From: Taudactylus pleione
Taxonomy: Eukaryota > Chordata > Amphibia > Anura > Myobatrachidae
DNA: 64,000 nt
NCBI GenBank assembly: GCA_031769625.1
Contig: JAUIMM010000178.1
Location: 26,407,501-26,471,500, forward strand
Direction of reading: 5' to 3'
The notes below the pieces were generated by a model. It had not been told where the DNA came from, searched no databases, and saw only the letters and a program-made list of their open reading frames with translations. This document shows positions 22,801 through 35,512 of this stretch, piece by piece (within the stretch, counting starts at the first letter, position 1; each line of letters starts with the position of its first letter). The position numbers and the translations under genes are program-made.

Positions 22801-24190
22801 TTTTGTTCTGGGATACTCCTGATCTTATATAGACTGAATCATGATTGATTTACACCAGACTTTCATTTTTTTACACCAGAAACATGTCTTTTTTGGACTT
22901 TTATTGTTTTGGGGTGCAGCTGATGGGGTCACACCCAGTACGCACAGTAATATATGCTGCCTCTCAAAAACACACAATCCAATCTCCCCTTGAAATATAA
23001 TTTAAATTGAATTATAAAAGATTTTAATTTTTTTATTTTTTTTAAAACAGGAAAATATGTCTTTGGGATGCAGCTCATTTAGACATAGCAGAGTATTTTT
23101 GGACAGCTAAGATTTAAATCACACTGTCTCTGCCCTCATACACAAGTGACAATATACACTGCAGTGTAGATAGATATCCTTGTGAAAAATGATTGTAAAT
23201 GCAGCTCATTTCAAGTTCACGTCTAAGAAACATATACAAATTCCTGTACTGGTTTGCAGGTGCTACTAGTGTCTGATAAACAAACACAGTGGCAGCAGCC
23301 TGTTTGCATTTTCCACTGGATTGCAGGTGCTAGCTACTGTAATGTGTGAAAAACAAACACATACAGTGACAAAGATGCCTACAGTATTTTAACTCTTCCC
23401 ACCCACTATTTCTACCTACAAAATACTCTCTATTGGTGTCTCCAATACAGGGCCTGATTACCAATGGGGTGGGTGGAGCAGCAGCTCCAGACCCCCATCA
23501 AAATAGCCCGAAAGCATTTGCTGTGAACAGAAATGTTTTTTTCCTGCAACAGCCTCACTGACAGCAGCTGTTATCCACGACCCCACCTACTGAAACCCCC
23601 GGCAGGCTGCTCACCCTCCCTCCAGGCCACCAGCAGTTCAAACACAAAACAGATATAGAGGGCCACGGGGGGGCACAGTTGATGGCTTCACTAGCCTTCT
23701 AATAATAACTTGGCACAACCACCATGCCGCGTCACAGAGGTGCTGACCCCACCTGGAGCTCAGCTCCATGAAGGTTGCCCAGGCTGCCTTGTGACTGATG
23801 CTGACTCTCAGATATCATTCCGACTGACTACTGATCGGGATGACGTGCGGGCTGTTGGCTGCTGCTGGTCACTGAGCCTCAGGCAGTGGCTCTCTAAACT
23901 TAAAAGGTACACAAGCACTGGCAGAAATTATATTATTTTAAGCAGGTATATATATTTGAGTGTACTGTGGCTTGTTTATTCAGTATATATACATTTTCTT
24001 GACGGGGACTGCAAGCTTAAATGCATTGATCAATTCTTGAACCAAAACCCCACTGTTTATTATGTTTAATATTATTATTGTTAGTTATTATGGTGAGTGC
24101 AAAGCCCCTGTGATTTCTATTTAAACAATGTGGTCACATACCATGTTGCACCCCAAATCTAGGAATGGTGAGTGCCGTGGATTAGTGATT
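22801..24190. other. Noncoding sequence, possibly the 5' side of the hAT element
   Basis: Recurring words (GCAGCTCATTT, TGCAGGTGCTA, AACAAACACA) suggest diverged tandem repeats like those inside the 18.5-kb hAT element. No terminal repeat was identified. 23450-24190 holds GC-richer repeat material without a recognisable frame; the 119-codon frame at 23710 has no known similarity. Confidence 0.35.
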
Positions 24191-24194
24191 TTTG

Positions 24195-24235
<41 letters not shown>
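24190..24235. repeat. (TA)n microsatellite
   Basis: TGTATG followed by about 16 TA units and AAAATATAC. Confidence 0.9.
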
Positions 24236-24795
24236 CACATATGTCAGGGTTTGCATTTATGGGCTATACGTGATATATGCGGGTAATGACTCGGTATTTC
24301 AAAATAAAAAGGTGCCATAAGAAGTGTTGCAGCCAAATAGATCTAGCTCAGCTTCAGTCCTGCTTTACTGTTCCCCAGCTGCCTTTGCCCCACATCAGTC
24401 ATTGCAAGGTGCAAGCACTGGCTGGTTCCTGAGTGGAGAGGATGGTGCTGTGCTAGCAGGGTGAACCCTGACAGGTCCCACTGACGCAGAGCAGGAGCAA
24501 GCCTGTTGGACCAGAAGTTGCCTATCCCTGCAATATTCAGGAGGGATGGGAGACTCTTAAATCCCCTCGGAATCTGTGAAGCAGCCCAGGCAGGGCTAAC
24601 TTGCTCCCCAGTGGTAAACATTCTTGGGAGTATGAGGAGTGAAGTATCCCCAGTATCCCCATGAGCAAGCTTTTAAACTCATATTGTCCACCCACCTCCC
24701 TCCCTACACAAATACCCACTGCTGTCAGATGTGTGCCATATGTTATGGATTCTAACTTTGATAAAGCTTATCCTCTGATAAAGTGGCTTCTGCTT
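24236..24795. other. Unassigned sequence
   Basis: Short frames only on both strands; nothing recognised. Confidence 0.4.
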
Positions 24796-25045
24796 TTCAA
24801 TTTGGCATGATGTGTATTGGGGGCACCACAATGTGGAATAATGTGTATCAGGGTGAGACTATGATGTGGCATAGTAAATACCCTGATCACTACAGTGTGG
24901 CACACTGTGTTCCTGGGCATTACAAAGTAGCATAATGTGTATTAGAGGCACTACTATGTGGCATATTGTGTATTGGGGCACTACTTTGTGGCATAATGTG
25001 TATTAGAGGCATAATGTGTGTTTGGGGGCACTACGATGTGGCATA
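24796..25045. repeat. Minisatellite of about 31 bp, GTGGCATAATGTGTATTGG type
   Basis: About seven to eight units of GGCACTACTATGTGGCAT-A-TTGTGTATTGG with substitutions and partial units. The reverse complement of this unit is the unit of the array at 50728-50993. Confidence 0.8.
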
Positions 25046-25578
25046 GGTTGATTCTGAGTCAGATGCAGAATCGCATGCAACAGAGTTTATTAATGGTCGC
25101 TCATCTGCAAATGCTACTACAGACTCCTTTCTTTGTCTACATCAGTGCCCCCCAATATACCAGGTCTGAGATGCCTGCTTTCAGCATCCATACACGCATT
25201 AATACTAATTGGTGCATCCTTATATGCCACCATCGGTTGCACCATCAAAACATCCACCACCCTATGGCAGGTGCAGTTTCTCCGTATGACTATGGCCCCT
25301 TATGCCGTCGGCTGTGTATCTGTACATGCAGCCGTTTTGCCCACTGACTACACCCCTTGTGTCCTAAACTACACTGCAAACATTTTTAGAATCAAAGTTC
25401 TGGAATGTTTATTTAAAATTATGTGCACTGATTAAATAAAGCCTAAGCTTTGTGCCCTACAGAAAGGTTGTTACACTATTGTTTCATTATATCTTTTCAA
25501 CTGTTTTACATTATAATTGGACCCTGAAACCGTGAAGTAGTACCTCCGTTTTTTATACATTATGGGTACCTGGTGCAG
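25046..25578. other. Unassigned sequence
   Basis: Two overlapping short frames (25018-25347, 25133-25435) have no recognised similarity. Contains an AATAAA at 25434. Confidence 0.35.
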
Positions 25579-25673
25579 TCACTGGATAGATAGATAGATA
25601 GAATGTGTTAGTATTATTTTCAACCATTAATGTTAATAACATATGTTAGATAGATGTGTGTGTGTGTGTGTGT

Positions 25674-25706
<33 letters not shown>

Positions 25707-25708
25707 AT
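25579..25708. repeat. (GATA)n and (TG)n microsatellites
   Basis: GATA repeats at about 25585-25602 and two TG runs of about 20 and 26 bp at 25657-25705 interrupted by TCTG. Confidence 0.9.
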
Positions 25709-26265
25709 GACTTGGAGTAATTATCTGGTAGATGGGTGTCAGTGGTGCAGTGTCTAAGATGCTCATTCAGGGTCCACACATCTTGTCAGGTATAAATAAA
25801 AGAAAAGTGCTTTACTGTCAGCATAGTGTAGAAAGAAAACTACTAATGCCTAGCCCCCATTAAGGGCACTGACTCACTTCTTAGCCCCTGACTATCGTTG
25901 GGCAGCTAGTCTGCAAATAAAGTCGAAAGTCTCTCTCTGCTTCTTGCAGAGTCTATCACAGGCTCTGGCCTGGCTGTTACACAAAGTTTCTCTTGTGGTC
26001 CTCCCTGCCTCCTGTAGGTATGGACACAGGCTCCTGGTCCCCAATGGCTTGGCTTAGCTTCACTGGGCTCTCTGGCTGCCACAGTCCCACTTAGACTGTC
26101 TCCAACAGCAGCCTGACTGGTCTGCCTTCTCATCAGCCCACAACTGGGCTCTCTCCACAAGGCAACCTCTAGTTGTGGCAAAACCTAGATTTTGTACTCT
26201 GTGTGTGGATCCCTTCAGCCCCATACAGAATCCATGGCTCACTATCACCATCTCTGGTGATCCTG

Positions 26266-26310
<45 letters not shown>

Positions 26311-26755
26311 TGTATACAGTATTACTTTAATAATAAATGAGCGCTTGAGATGGTTGATAATAGGCAGTAGCTTTGCCCTTCATGGTGCTAGCCACACCCT
26401 ACAGCCCACATCCCCTGTACAGACCAAAATTCCCCCACAACAGTAGTCACACCCCTGCCTTACTTGTCAGACTCCCTGCGGCAGCACACAATAGCCCCTT
26501 CATAAATTTCAGCTCCAGGCCCATTTGGACCTTAATCTGGCACTGCTCTTATGGCATCTATTGAAGTACAACTACAGCCCATGTTTTCTCCATACACTCT
26601 CCTATGTGAACTGGAGCCTTATCACGAGGATAGAACTCTTGTATGCAATCTCAAATACACAAATTCTATGATTTCAATGAAAATGTAAAATTTAAAATGT
26701 AATCAATGTTTTAGATTTCTGCAAAAACAAACCGCTCATCTCTACTTTTTACAGT
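25709..26755. other. Unassigned sequence with a (TA)n tract
   Basis: Holds (TA)n at 26270-26299. CATCTCTA at 26737-26744 looks like an isolated right end of the TAGAGATG hAT family. No gene seen. Confidence 0.35.
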
Positions 26756-27266
26756 GGGCCTGATTCATTAAGGATCGCTATTGCGGAAGCGTATGCAGAT
26801 AAAGATTGTTGCTACTGCGCATGTGCGAAGGCACCACTTTGATCACGGAGACCACGGAGAGCCATCGCAGAGTGATTGACAGGCAGTGAGCGTTTGGAGA
26901 TGGTGACTGTGAGGTGGTTGGCGGAATGCAGGCATACCTATCTGTTGAACGCCTTTGCATGGGCGCCCATAATTTAGCCAGTGCGATTGTATAGGCAGCT
27001 TGAGTACTTACTGCGTGCAATGAGGTTAGCGATTTCTAAATAATGTCAGTGCTGCTGTAATTCTGCATGAGGGGCCGAAGGTACTCAATGTTACAGATGT
27101 TTATGGAGGTTTGCAAGATATTACGGATGTGAGATAGCGGTAGTGGGTGTGTCTATGCTGGCAGTGTGTTGGCATTGCGATAGCAATCATTAGCATATCT
27201 TTGCAGCAGACCTGCGTGTGATTACGGAGCTGCAATCGCAATATCGATCCTCATTGAATCAGGCCC
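26756..27266. mobile_element. GGGCCTGATTC palindromic element, copy D
   Basis: Left end GGGCCTGATTCATTAAGGATCG, right end CGATCCTCATTGAATCAGGCCC, about 22 bp of near-perfect inverted repeat. Flanks AGT and TGT agree at two of three positions. The interior differs from copies A-C, so it is a separate subfamily with the same termini. Confidence 0.75.
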
Positions 27267-27954
27267 TGTGCATGCACACCAAAAAATGTGGGTGGCATGA
27301 TTGGCATTACATCTAAGCCAGGCTCAAAATGTGCTGCTTTACTTTGGTGGATATATAAGGCTTTTTTTTTACGTTTTATGATCACCAATTCTCATGGGTG
27401 GACTAAAACATTTTGAGTTTAAATGCTTCTAAGTGTATATCAAACCCCCAAAGTTTCTTCTGTCTTCTGGACAGTGAAAAGATATTGACATATAGACAGG
27501 GCCATTTTAAGGCAGGAGTGATTCTTTGTGAAAATGTTCAAGCCCTCTGCCCTGAAAATCTTGCATATGCATCGATGGTAACAAATACTCTGGCATAGTG
27601 CCGGAGTCTGAGCTATCTTCTGCACATGCGCCATAAGACATCACAGTAAGCATGGTGCAGGCACAATGCAATGGATGCAGGGTGTGAGGTGTGAGGACCC
27701 CTGACTCAGGGGATATGCCATTGTATATAGAGGAGATTGCTGGCACTATATGATTAAATGTTCATAACAAAATGAATAATGATAGAATGTGGAAATGTGT
27801 CATTGTGTAAAAGAACATTAGGCTGGGGAAAATATGGCAGAGGAGGAGTCAAATTTGCGCTTATATTACAGAATTTTGATGTTATTAAGTTCAACTTCAG
27901 CTCTTTTAAGATCAGAATAAACTAATTTCCCAATTGTCTACAGGGAATTCGTAT
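27267..27954. other. Unassigned sequence with a diverged repeat copy
   Basis: The part 27590-27740 (ATGCGCCATAAGAC...GGATGCAGGGTGTG...GACCCCTGACTCAGGGG) resembles the inverted pair at 46125-46845. The rest is AT-rich. Confidence 0.4.
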
Positions 27955-28340
27955 GTAACACCGCCGGTTCTAAGCCCGGCGGATGAAATCCCGACACCGG
28001 AAGGCCGGCAGATGAAGATCCTGACTAAGGGAAGTAAGTACCCTAATCCTCCCCTCTCCCCCCCCTAAGCCTAACCCTCCCTTAGTGGTGCCTAACCCTA
28101 ACCTCCCCCCAGGGGTGGCTAAATTTAATCCCCCGCACCCTAAACCTAACCCTCCCAGGGGTTGCCAGCCCTAACCTGTCCCCAGTGGTGCCTAACCCTA
28201 ACCCACCTTTCCCTAGCCTAACCCTCCCGGGGGGGTGCCTAACCCTAAATCCCCCCTGGAGTCCCTAAACCTAACCCGCTCCGACACCCGGCTTACCTAT
28301 GTTCGGTATTTCGGTATTTCTACCGCCGGCTTCCTGACTA
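27955..28340. mobile_element. Element with a telomere-like core, copy 1
   Basis: GC-rich outer parts (ACCGCCGG...CCCGGCGGATGAAATCCCGA on the left, ACCGCCGGCTTCCTGAC on the right) enclose 28040-28275, which is built of CCTAACCCTAACC blocks separated by TCCCxxxGGTGG spacers. The same plan occurs at 37310-37862 and 43096-43396. Noncoding; DNA-transposon type is inferred. Confidence 0.65.
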
Positions 28341-28687
28341 CATCCTGTCTATAGTCCTCTATGTCTTGAATGGGCCCATTATAAAAAAAATGCAGTTTTC
28401 TCATACAACCTTCCAGCCAAACTTATAGATAGGCATGTACAGGTTTCTTGGCAGCATAACATGTAAAAGTGTCAAATATAACCTTTTGAATCCTCTGGAA
28501 TCTCCCACTAACAGCAGAACCGTAATTTTCATTATGTAATTTTTAAATGGTACTAAATGTTTAATAAAGTGATCTTCCCTGGCTGTAATAATTATCATTT
28601 TCCTGTGTCTTCTTTCTTGCAAAACACAGTATATTGATGCTTATTTTGTTGTTCAGGTCACCAGTGAATTTGCAACATGTCCTAGAC

Positions 28688-29011
28688 CAGTGGTTCCCAA
28701 ACTGGGTGCCTCAGGGCACTTGCAGGGGTGTCTCGGTTTGATGATCCAGTACCAAATAAAATGATTTTTAGTCAGTGTGATAGGCAGAACCAGTGCTAAT
28801 GGCTGCCAATCAAAAAATATGTGGACAAAAAAAAGCACATCCCTGTCAAACACCACATAGCTGAACCTAAGGATGACATACCGTATAAGCACAATTTACT
28901 TTATTTCACTTTTGCTGAATTTCTCGATAAGAAACTTTTGGCCCAGATGTGGCGTGGACAAAATGCTAATACTCTAGGGTGCCGTGATTCGAAAAAGTTT
29001 GGAAACCACTG
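28688..29011. mobile_element. hAT-type MITE with 8-bp TSD (6 of 8)
   Basis: The 324-bp element begins CAGTGGTTCCCAAACTGGGTG and ends AAAGTTTGGAAACCACTG. Flanks are TCCTAGAC (28680-28687) and TCCTATGC (29012-29019). Ends of this type belong to hAT elements. Noncoding. Confidence 0.88.
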
Positions 29012-29019
29012 TCCTATGC

Positions 29020-29960
29020 AAAGAGGCCGGAGGAACCCGGCAGAGGAGGAGGATCAAAGCTTTGCAGGTCTATTTCTCAAGAATGGTATGTGTGTGTTAA
29101 ATAATGTACATCGCAATTAGGCTTTATTCCATCTTCACTATTAGTGTTATTAAAAATGTTAATAATACAATGTTGATTAGTGTTATAGTGTATTATATCT
29201 TGATTGGTCGAATTCACATGTGCATATTGTTGCAACTGTATCTATAACATATTATTTTACAAAAGGTATAGATTAAGTATTTAAATGGTATTTATAGCAT
29301 AATGAGAAGAAAGTAAATAACAATATTTCAATTACATTAATATTCCAGTATAAGAACGATCAGCATGTAGACTAATCCTTGTTAACAATTTCCTAGATAA
29401 ATTCAAGGGAGACATTTTTTTTCGTTCTCCCTTGCCTTTACTATTGATTTACAACCTTTGTTATCCTTAGAGATTACAAAGCTTAAATAAATTAGATTTC
29501 AGAACTCTAGCCATTTGCTTCACCTTGACATGATATCCCAGTCAAGTCATGATAAAGCACCATTGCAGCACTGGAGGAAGAAATACTGAACAAATAGATC
29601 TTTTTTTTTACAGCAGACCTGTCTTTGGAGCAATCAGAAAAAAATATGACAATGGATTTTTAGGTAGAAATATCTGTCCCACAGTGTACAAAATATGTTT
29701 ATTTCACTTATTTGAGTATGCTAATTGAAGAATAATACCAATGGTTTCTCACTGGAATTACAGTACCAAAAATGTCCAGTCCTCTAAAGATGAAATATAA
29801 ATTTCCCTTGATAACAGTAACATTGTGATACCCAGAGGAGAGATTTACGTTTAGAGAGCCCCATCCAAAAGATTGTGAAATACTTTATAAATAAACACCC
29901 AGTTTTAATATAAATAATGTGTTGAATACATTACATTTATTTCAGAGTACAACTCCTGCC
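29020..29960. other. AT-rich sequence, nothing recognised
   Basis: No coding or repeat signal found. Confidence 0.45.
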
Positions 29961-30036
29961 TGAAGCACAACTTGGCTGGAGAGGGTGCACATCCGGTATG
30001 AAGCACAACTTGGCTGGGGAGGGTGTACGTCCAGTA
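29961..30036. repeat. 38-bp tandem duplication
   Basis: TGAAGCACAACTTGGCTGG(A/G)GAGGGTG(C/T)AC(A/G)TCC occurs twice back to back (29961-29998 and 29999-30036) with four or five differences. Confidence 0.85.
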
Positions 30037-30213
30037 GAGTGTATTTTTTATCCTTGCTTGCCAATACAAGTATATTTACAAAATACATCCACTAACCTGG
30101 ACCACACTGTTGCAGACATCTTGTTAACTTTTCGGATACCTCCATCAGCCCAATACAAGTCATCTTGCTTAAGCACTGTATGGATCCAACACTCCATCAT
30201 TTGTGGTAACTTT

Positions 30214-30300
30214 TGGGGAGATGTATCATAACTTGGAGAGAGATAAAGTGAGTGGAGATAAAGTACCAACCAATCAGCTCCTAACAGCTAAAATTTGACC
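30214..30300. repeat. Half of a 166-bp MITE (family of 32544-32709)
   Basis: GGAGATGTATCATAACTTGGAGAGAGATAAAGTG...AAGTACCAACCAATCAGCTCCTA matches the left arm of the complete copy; the right arm is missing. Confidence 0.7.
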
Positions 30301-30435
30301 ATGCGTAACTTTTACATTTTTTCCAATTGACCATGTATGGTTAGTACATTGATTTTGCCACTATCTACTGGGACCTTACTAGGAATCCATATTTCTGTAA
30401 CTTAAATACACATTTTAACATATATATTTTAATAT

Positions 30436-30757
30436 ATACCTCACAGCACTGAGGTCATGGGTTCGATTCCCACCACGGCCCTACCTGTGCGGAGTTTGTA
30501 TATTCTCCCTGTGCTTGCATGGGTTTCCTCCGGGTACTCCGGTTTCCTCCCACACTCCAAAAAATATACTGGTAGGTTAATTGGCTCCCAACACTAAATT
30601 AACCCTACTGTGTATTTGCATTTGCATGTCACAGGGAATATAGATTGTAAGCTCCACTGGGGCAGGGACTGATGTGAGTGGCCAAATATTCTCTGTAAAA
30701 GTGCTGCGGAATATGTGTGTGCTATATAAATAACTGGTAATAAATAAATAATAAATA
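30436..30757 (+). mobile_element. SINE-like repeat with tRNA-like head and L2-type tail
   Basis: The head contains CTCACAGCACTGAGGTCATG and GGTTCGATTCCC, the latter matching an RNA polymerase III B box. A central block with TGGGTTTCCTCCGGGTACTCC and GGTTTCCTCCCACACTCC is widespread in vertebrate SINEs. The tail (TTGTAAGCTCCACTGGGGCA...GTGCTATATAAATAA) is the 3' end of L2-type LINEs and is like that of the LINEs at 7.5 and 9 kb, whose enzymes probably mobilised it. It ends in AAATAAATAAT. The A box is missing or diverged, so the 5' end may be cut. Confidence 0.75.
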
Positions 30758-31039
30758 AATGTGACTAATTGTTTTTCATTTGATATTTTCCATTTTAAGA
30801 AATTAATGTTGAATTTAAAGCTGTCCAATAATCAATTTATATGTACTTATACTTAATAGAGGTATAGCGCTGTTTTATAATTTTTCTAGTTCTTATTTGC
30901 TATTTTTTCTTGTGCTTATTTACATCTAGTTTTAGTTGTGTGTTCATAACATATATACCTTTCCATAATGTAACCTCATAAGATTATAATGTAATCTAAC
31001 ACCAGTATTTTTTCCTGGGTTTTCATACTGCCTTGCTAG

Positions 31040-31382
31040 AAGCCATCCAGTGCCCACACACATACCGACTTGCTCCCAATCAGCCGATGTACACGATTTC
31101 CCCTGAACTCTCCCCAGGCAGTCGTGGTCACGATTTGGAGTTAAAAATGTCCAATCTGACTAAAGATCTATCGTGCAGCCAGTGCATTGTATCCCAGATT
31201 TTCTAATCTGCCCTACAGCACGGCAGATCTGAAGATGTGATGTACGACGAGCGGGGACGCGCATCGGCATCGTGATTGAGTGTAGAAACTCACGATTTGG
31301 CCATTTTTTACATGATCTGTCGTCACGATTCGTCGAAATCGGCCAAATTGGATGAAAAGTCGGAATGTGTGTGGGCACCTTT
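31040..31382. mobile_element. MITE with CAGTGCCCACACACAT ends
   Basis: Left CCAGTGCCCACACACATACCGAC, right CGGAATGTGTGTGGGCACC are inverted repeats. The interior has CACGATT/AATCGTG words in both orientations (CACGATTTGG, CGTGATTGAG), as in a compound foldback. hAT membership is suggested by the CAG-type start, but I see no certain 8-bp duplication. Confidence 0.7.
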
Positions 31383-32543
31383 AGTGTATGCTATCAAAGG
31401 AATTTTAGATTTTTAAAACTGCATGAAATTAAAATATTTAGTTGTTTAGGAAATATGTTTGATTTTTTTATGATACTCAATTGTACGCAGTACTGGGACC
31501 TTTTTATGTATAATTTTAAATTCTTATAATCCTTAGTTTTAGAAACAGGAAAAAAATCAGTGGAATAATTTCAGAAATGATTAAAATAAGCGTCTAAAGA
31601 CTTGTCCAGAGTATGGAAGCTTCTGTAAATCTTGTATTAGCTTATCATTTTAGGCGAGTGTAGGTATCGTTTTTCTAAATACTGACACCTTTATTTCATA
31701 GAAAGAAAATACTGCATACCATAGTCCAGTAATATTCTCTTTAGAATAAAATATCTACTTAGCTCCCAGTTAGTAGGGGCTGACTATATAGATAATGGTA
31801 ACATTAATGTATATGCTCCAGAATGGGGGTTCTTATTTTACTAATACTTGCCATGAAAAACTGATGTATTACTGGTGGTCAGCTGCATTGCATAATCAAA
31901 ATTTTAACCAAATAAAAAACAAGTTTAATTAATTTTCTGTAATTAGATTAAACCTTGATATATATTTTGCCATACACTTTTGCCTTCAAAAATAGAATAT
32001 ACAAAGTGTTGAATGTAATCAGATATAAAAATCGACTTAATGTTAAGAATCTGGTTGCATGAAAATCTTAGTTGCAGCTGAGGCAGAGTTGCACAGATCA
32101 GGCTTGTGATGCTTCTGAACTGCGTACACAGACAAAATGTGTATATTCGCCTATAGGCAGAGTTGCACGCATCTGTCTGTTCGCCCACCCTTTATGTGCA
32201 TGCTTGTTTTTCTAGTAGTCATCATCATCAGTGTGCATTCACTCTGGCCCTATACTGCCAAAGATACCCCTTTAAACAAGAGTATCTACGCTTATGTCCA
32301 GGTCTGCATTATCCATTCTGTCAAAACACTGTCTGTGAACTTTGCCTAAGTGAGAACAACCTATTACATACTAGTAACACCTCATCCAATCATAAGTGTA
32401 GATTAAATTGAAATGCCTATGACTCACACTTGCGTACACTCAGTTTTGGCACTTGCACAATCTGAAAACACCCAAGACACGCTCTGCCAACAGGTGTACA
32501 ATATATTAAACTCTATAAAGCCCTTTGAATACACATACAGTGA
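31383..32543. other. AT-rich sequence, nothing recognised
   Basis: Short frames at 31943-32411 have no recognised similarity. A short local duplication GGCAGAGTTGCAC occurs at about 32083 and 32156. Confidence 0.4.
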
Positions 32544-32709
32544 GATGTACTAGGTCTTTGAGAGTGAAAAAGTGGATAGAGATAAAGTACCAACCAATCA
32601 GCTCCTAGCTGTCATTTTTCAAACACAGACTGTAACATGGCAGTAAGGAACTGATTGGCTGGTACTTTATCTCTCTCCACTTTATCACTCTCCAAGACTT
32701 AGTACATCT
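32544..32709. mobile_element. 166-bp MITE, nearly all inverted arms
   Basis: Arms of about 64 bp: AGATGTACTAGGTCTTTGAG...AAAGTACCAACCAATCAGCTC on the left and AACTGATTGGCTGGTACTTT...ACTTAGTACATCT on the right. Half copies lie at 30214-30300 and 37139-37203. Such short foldbacks are usually moved by a Harbinger- or hAT-type transposase; the target duplication is unclear. Confidence 0.85.
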
Positions 32710-34417
32710 ACGGCATAATCTCTAGATTTTCATTTATTCAATGTTAAATTATTGTTATGTCTCATCAATCAAATAATTCTTGAAATGATCTATAAAGAAG
32801 ATGAGCCACATCTGCCCTGCATTCCAGCCAAGATACTTGATGTATAATATCACAGTGAGGAGGCTATTGAGATGTGTTGCTGTCCTAGACTTTATATTTT
32901 TATCTGGTCCCTTTAGCAGCAGTCATTTTCCAATTGTTGAAATAATGATAGTCATTGGATACAGCATAATAATATAGTAGTCTTTTTTGAAAAGCTTATA
33001 CTGCCTCTAAGTTACCATTTACTAAGATTAAGGTTTGGTTCTTGCAGTGTCCTGTTTAATCCATGTGATTTATCTGCAGGCATTTTTGCTATCTTGTCAT
33101 GTTCTACAGAGTAAGAAAAGTGACAATATTTTACTGAATTCCACATATGAGATCATGTAGTGATCTAGTTTGCTAAGATACAAACAGAACAACCTCTTCT
33201 TTCACCCCCAACCTATTTTTTATTTGTTGAAATAAACATTTAAATGCCATCTGCAGTGAGGGTAACCATTTGCTACAGTATTTAATTTACAGCAAATATG
33301 AAATTGATGGCCTTCAGGTCTCTGTGAATCATTTTCTTTGCCAGCGTGTGTGACAGAGATGGCGTGACATGGTTGACCATAGAATGCTGCAGGTGATGAT
33401 AAATTATCAGCTGATAATACAGAAGGCTCCATATGTGTCTCTGTCATTTTAACCACTTGAGAAAAGTCAAGTCATTTAAAATCCAAAGTATGTGCCAAGC
33501 TTCCATCAATACTAACAATCTTCTTGTTCTTCCTTTGGAGCTAGGACATTTTAGGAATTAATTTACTTACAGATAAAAGAGTATTTTTTTTCCTCTAAAA
33601 ATAAGCATGCAGAGATTCTCACAGTAGCTATATTATAAATATCTATGTTGCAATTTTAATTTCAGCAGAAAGCATAGCCTTCTCCCCTGGTTATAAATAA
33701 TACACAACAGTGAATGAGATTGATTAGCATTTCAATAGTGTGGTAGAATCTCAGTCCCTTTATGTTGATGTTTCTTGGCAAAAATGTGCCATTCTGTACA
33801 GCAAGAGTGAAATGTTTCTCTAAAACATACTCAGCCTTTTATATCTACGGTTCAAAATGTTGTGATACAGTACCTTTCTCACTTAGCAATTAGAGATAAG
33901 TGAGCTGCCATGTGTGCTTATTTTATTTTATTACATCATGATCATGTTTTGGTGTTGTTTTTTGCAAAACTAGGCTTATCTTTCTATTTAAAAATTGTAG
34001 TTTTAACTACTGATAATGTTTCTTTTTTAGTGAGTTCTTGTTTGTAGCACAATACATTTCTTACTTTACACCATACAGTATGTGGCCAAAGTGTTGATCG
34101 TGATCGACCAGTTGACTGTGGACATTTGATTGCGGAAACTGAAGCTGCGGCTGTTCCTGTTGGCTGTCATGTGTGACAGCAATAGCCAATAAGAATTAGG
34201 CTGAAATGCACCTGGACATTGCGGTTTCAACTACCATGATACAATATTCTCCACCACCACCGTCAAGTGCACACTGTATTCACGACACAAAAAATACCCA
34301 CAGCATGCACGCTCCTAGCCAGCATCTCTGCATATATTGCTACAGCCATGCTGAGACACAGCGCCTGCTACATAATGCAGGTCTACCAAGAGCACAATCT
34401 GGATAATCAAAAGGTAG
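32710..34417. other. AT-rich sequence, nothing recognised
   Basis: Among the longest stretches in the window without any repeat boundary I can see. It may be old unique DNA. The frames inside it (for example 33220-33456 on the minus strand) show no known motif. Confidence 0.45.
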
Positions 34418-34425
34418 CATACAGT

Positions 34426-34861
34426 CAGGGCCGACCCTTAGTGAGGTCGAACAGGGGTGCCATCCAATAGAGGGCGCACCCCTCCCAACATCAGTGCTGT
34501 CCCTCTGTTCCAGCCAATAACTATAGTGTCCCGCGGGTGGTCTGGTCGAGAGGTTGGGCACCCGCCACCACCGCAGCTATACGGCGGGGCCGGACCCCGG
34601 AGTGGCTGAATGGATGCTGCGTGCATGCGAGCGGCATCCATTCAATGCCGGGAGACGGCTGGGGGGAAGCCCGGCTAGTGACGGAGTGCTGGGCTCTCCC
34701 CCAGCCTGATGTTACAAGAGAAGCGTGCCATGCCCCCAAGTAACGTCACTTAAGGGGCGTGATCTATGGTAATTAGGCCATGCCCCAATTTCCGTGCGTG
34801 ACTTGGAGGCACGGGATACAATGGTAGGCACAGGGCGTGGCTACCCCTGTAGCCGTCCCTG
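34426..34861. mobile_element. hAT-type MITE with 8-bp TSD (7 of 8)
   Basis: The 436-bp element starts CAGGGCCGACCCTTAGTG and ends ACCCCTGTAGCCGTCCCTG. Flanks are CATACAGT (34418-34425) and CATACTGT (34862-34869). It is GC-rich against AT-rich flanks. Several overlapping frames across it are noncoding by-products. Confidence 0.85.
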
Positions 34862-35512
34862 CATACTGTACTGTGTGAACTAAGATTGGGATGAATAATC
34901 ATATTATATAAACTCAGTTATTTCAAATGACATCGCCATCATAACACATCTCTCAATAATTACCAATACTGTATAAGGAGTTATTTTAAATTGCCATCAC
35001 TGTTATCACAAATATCCAAATAATCAGCAATATATGTGGACAATTAGTTCAAGTATAGTAACATCATCAGTATATAAGGTAAATAACTATAGTCCTGATT
35101 CGGAGATGTACGTACCTGATGGTTAGCACCAGGGCTTAAAGTGTTCCTGGAGAGGTGGTGGAACTCATCTCCCCTGCAGCCTACTCCCCCCCCTCCCCCT
35201 CCCTCCCCAGAAGCTTTGGGGGCTATGAGTGTGAAATACATTTTAGATGCTTTTTTTTATCACTAATGCCATCAGCTGAGACTACAATGTTAAGTCACTT
35301 AAAGAGAAAAAAGAAATGTTCTATATCAGTGTAATTTTTCTGCTGTGCTTTTTTGTTATGGGATCCCCACAAACTATTCTGTCACTTTCCCCCAGTTTGC
35401 AAACCCTACGTACTGCGTTCACTTGATTCTTTCCTTACCTATATGCTGGTTTCTCTGACAATGAGAAACCTCTGAAGAAATTGAGCCCCCTAGGCAGACA
35501 GAGTGGCTCTCT

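Noticed and set aside
28040..28275. Interstitial telomere from a chromosome fusion
   Set aside because: The blocks are irregular, have spacers and lie between element arms; the same plan occurs at two other loci in the window.
30436..30500. Possible tRNA gene because of GGTTCGATTCCC
   Set aside because: No acceptor stem, anticodon arm or A box; the sequence continues into a SINE body and L2-type tail.
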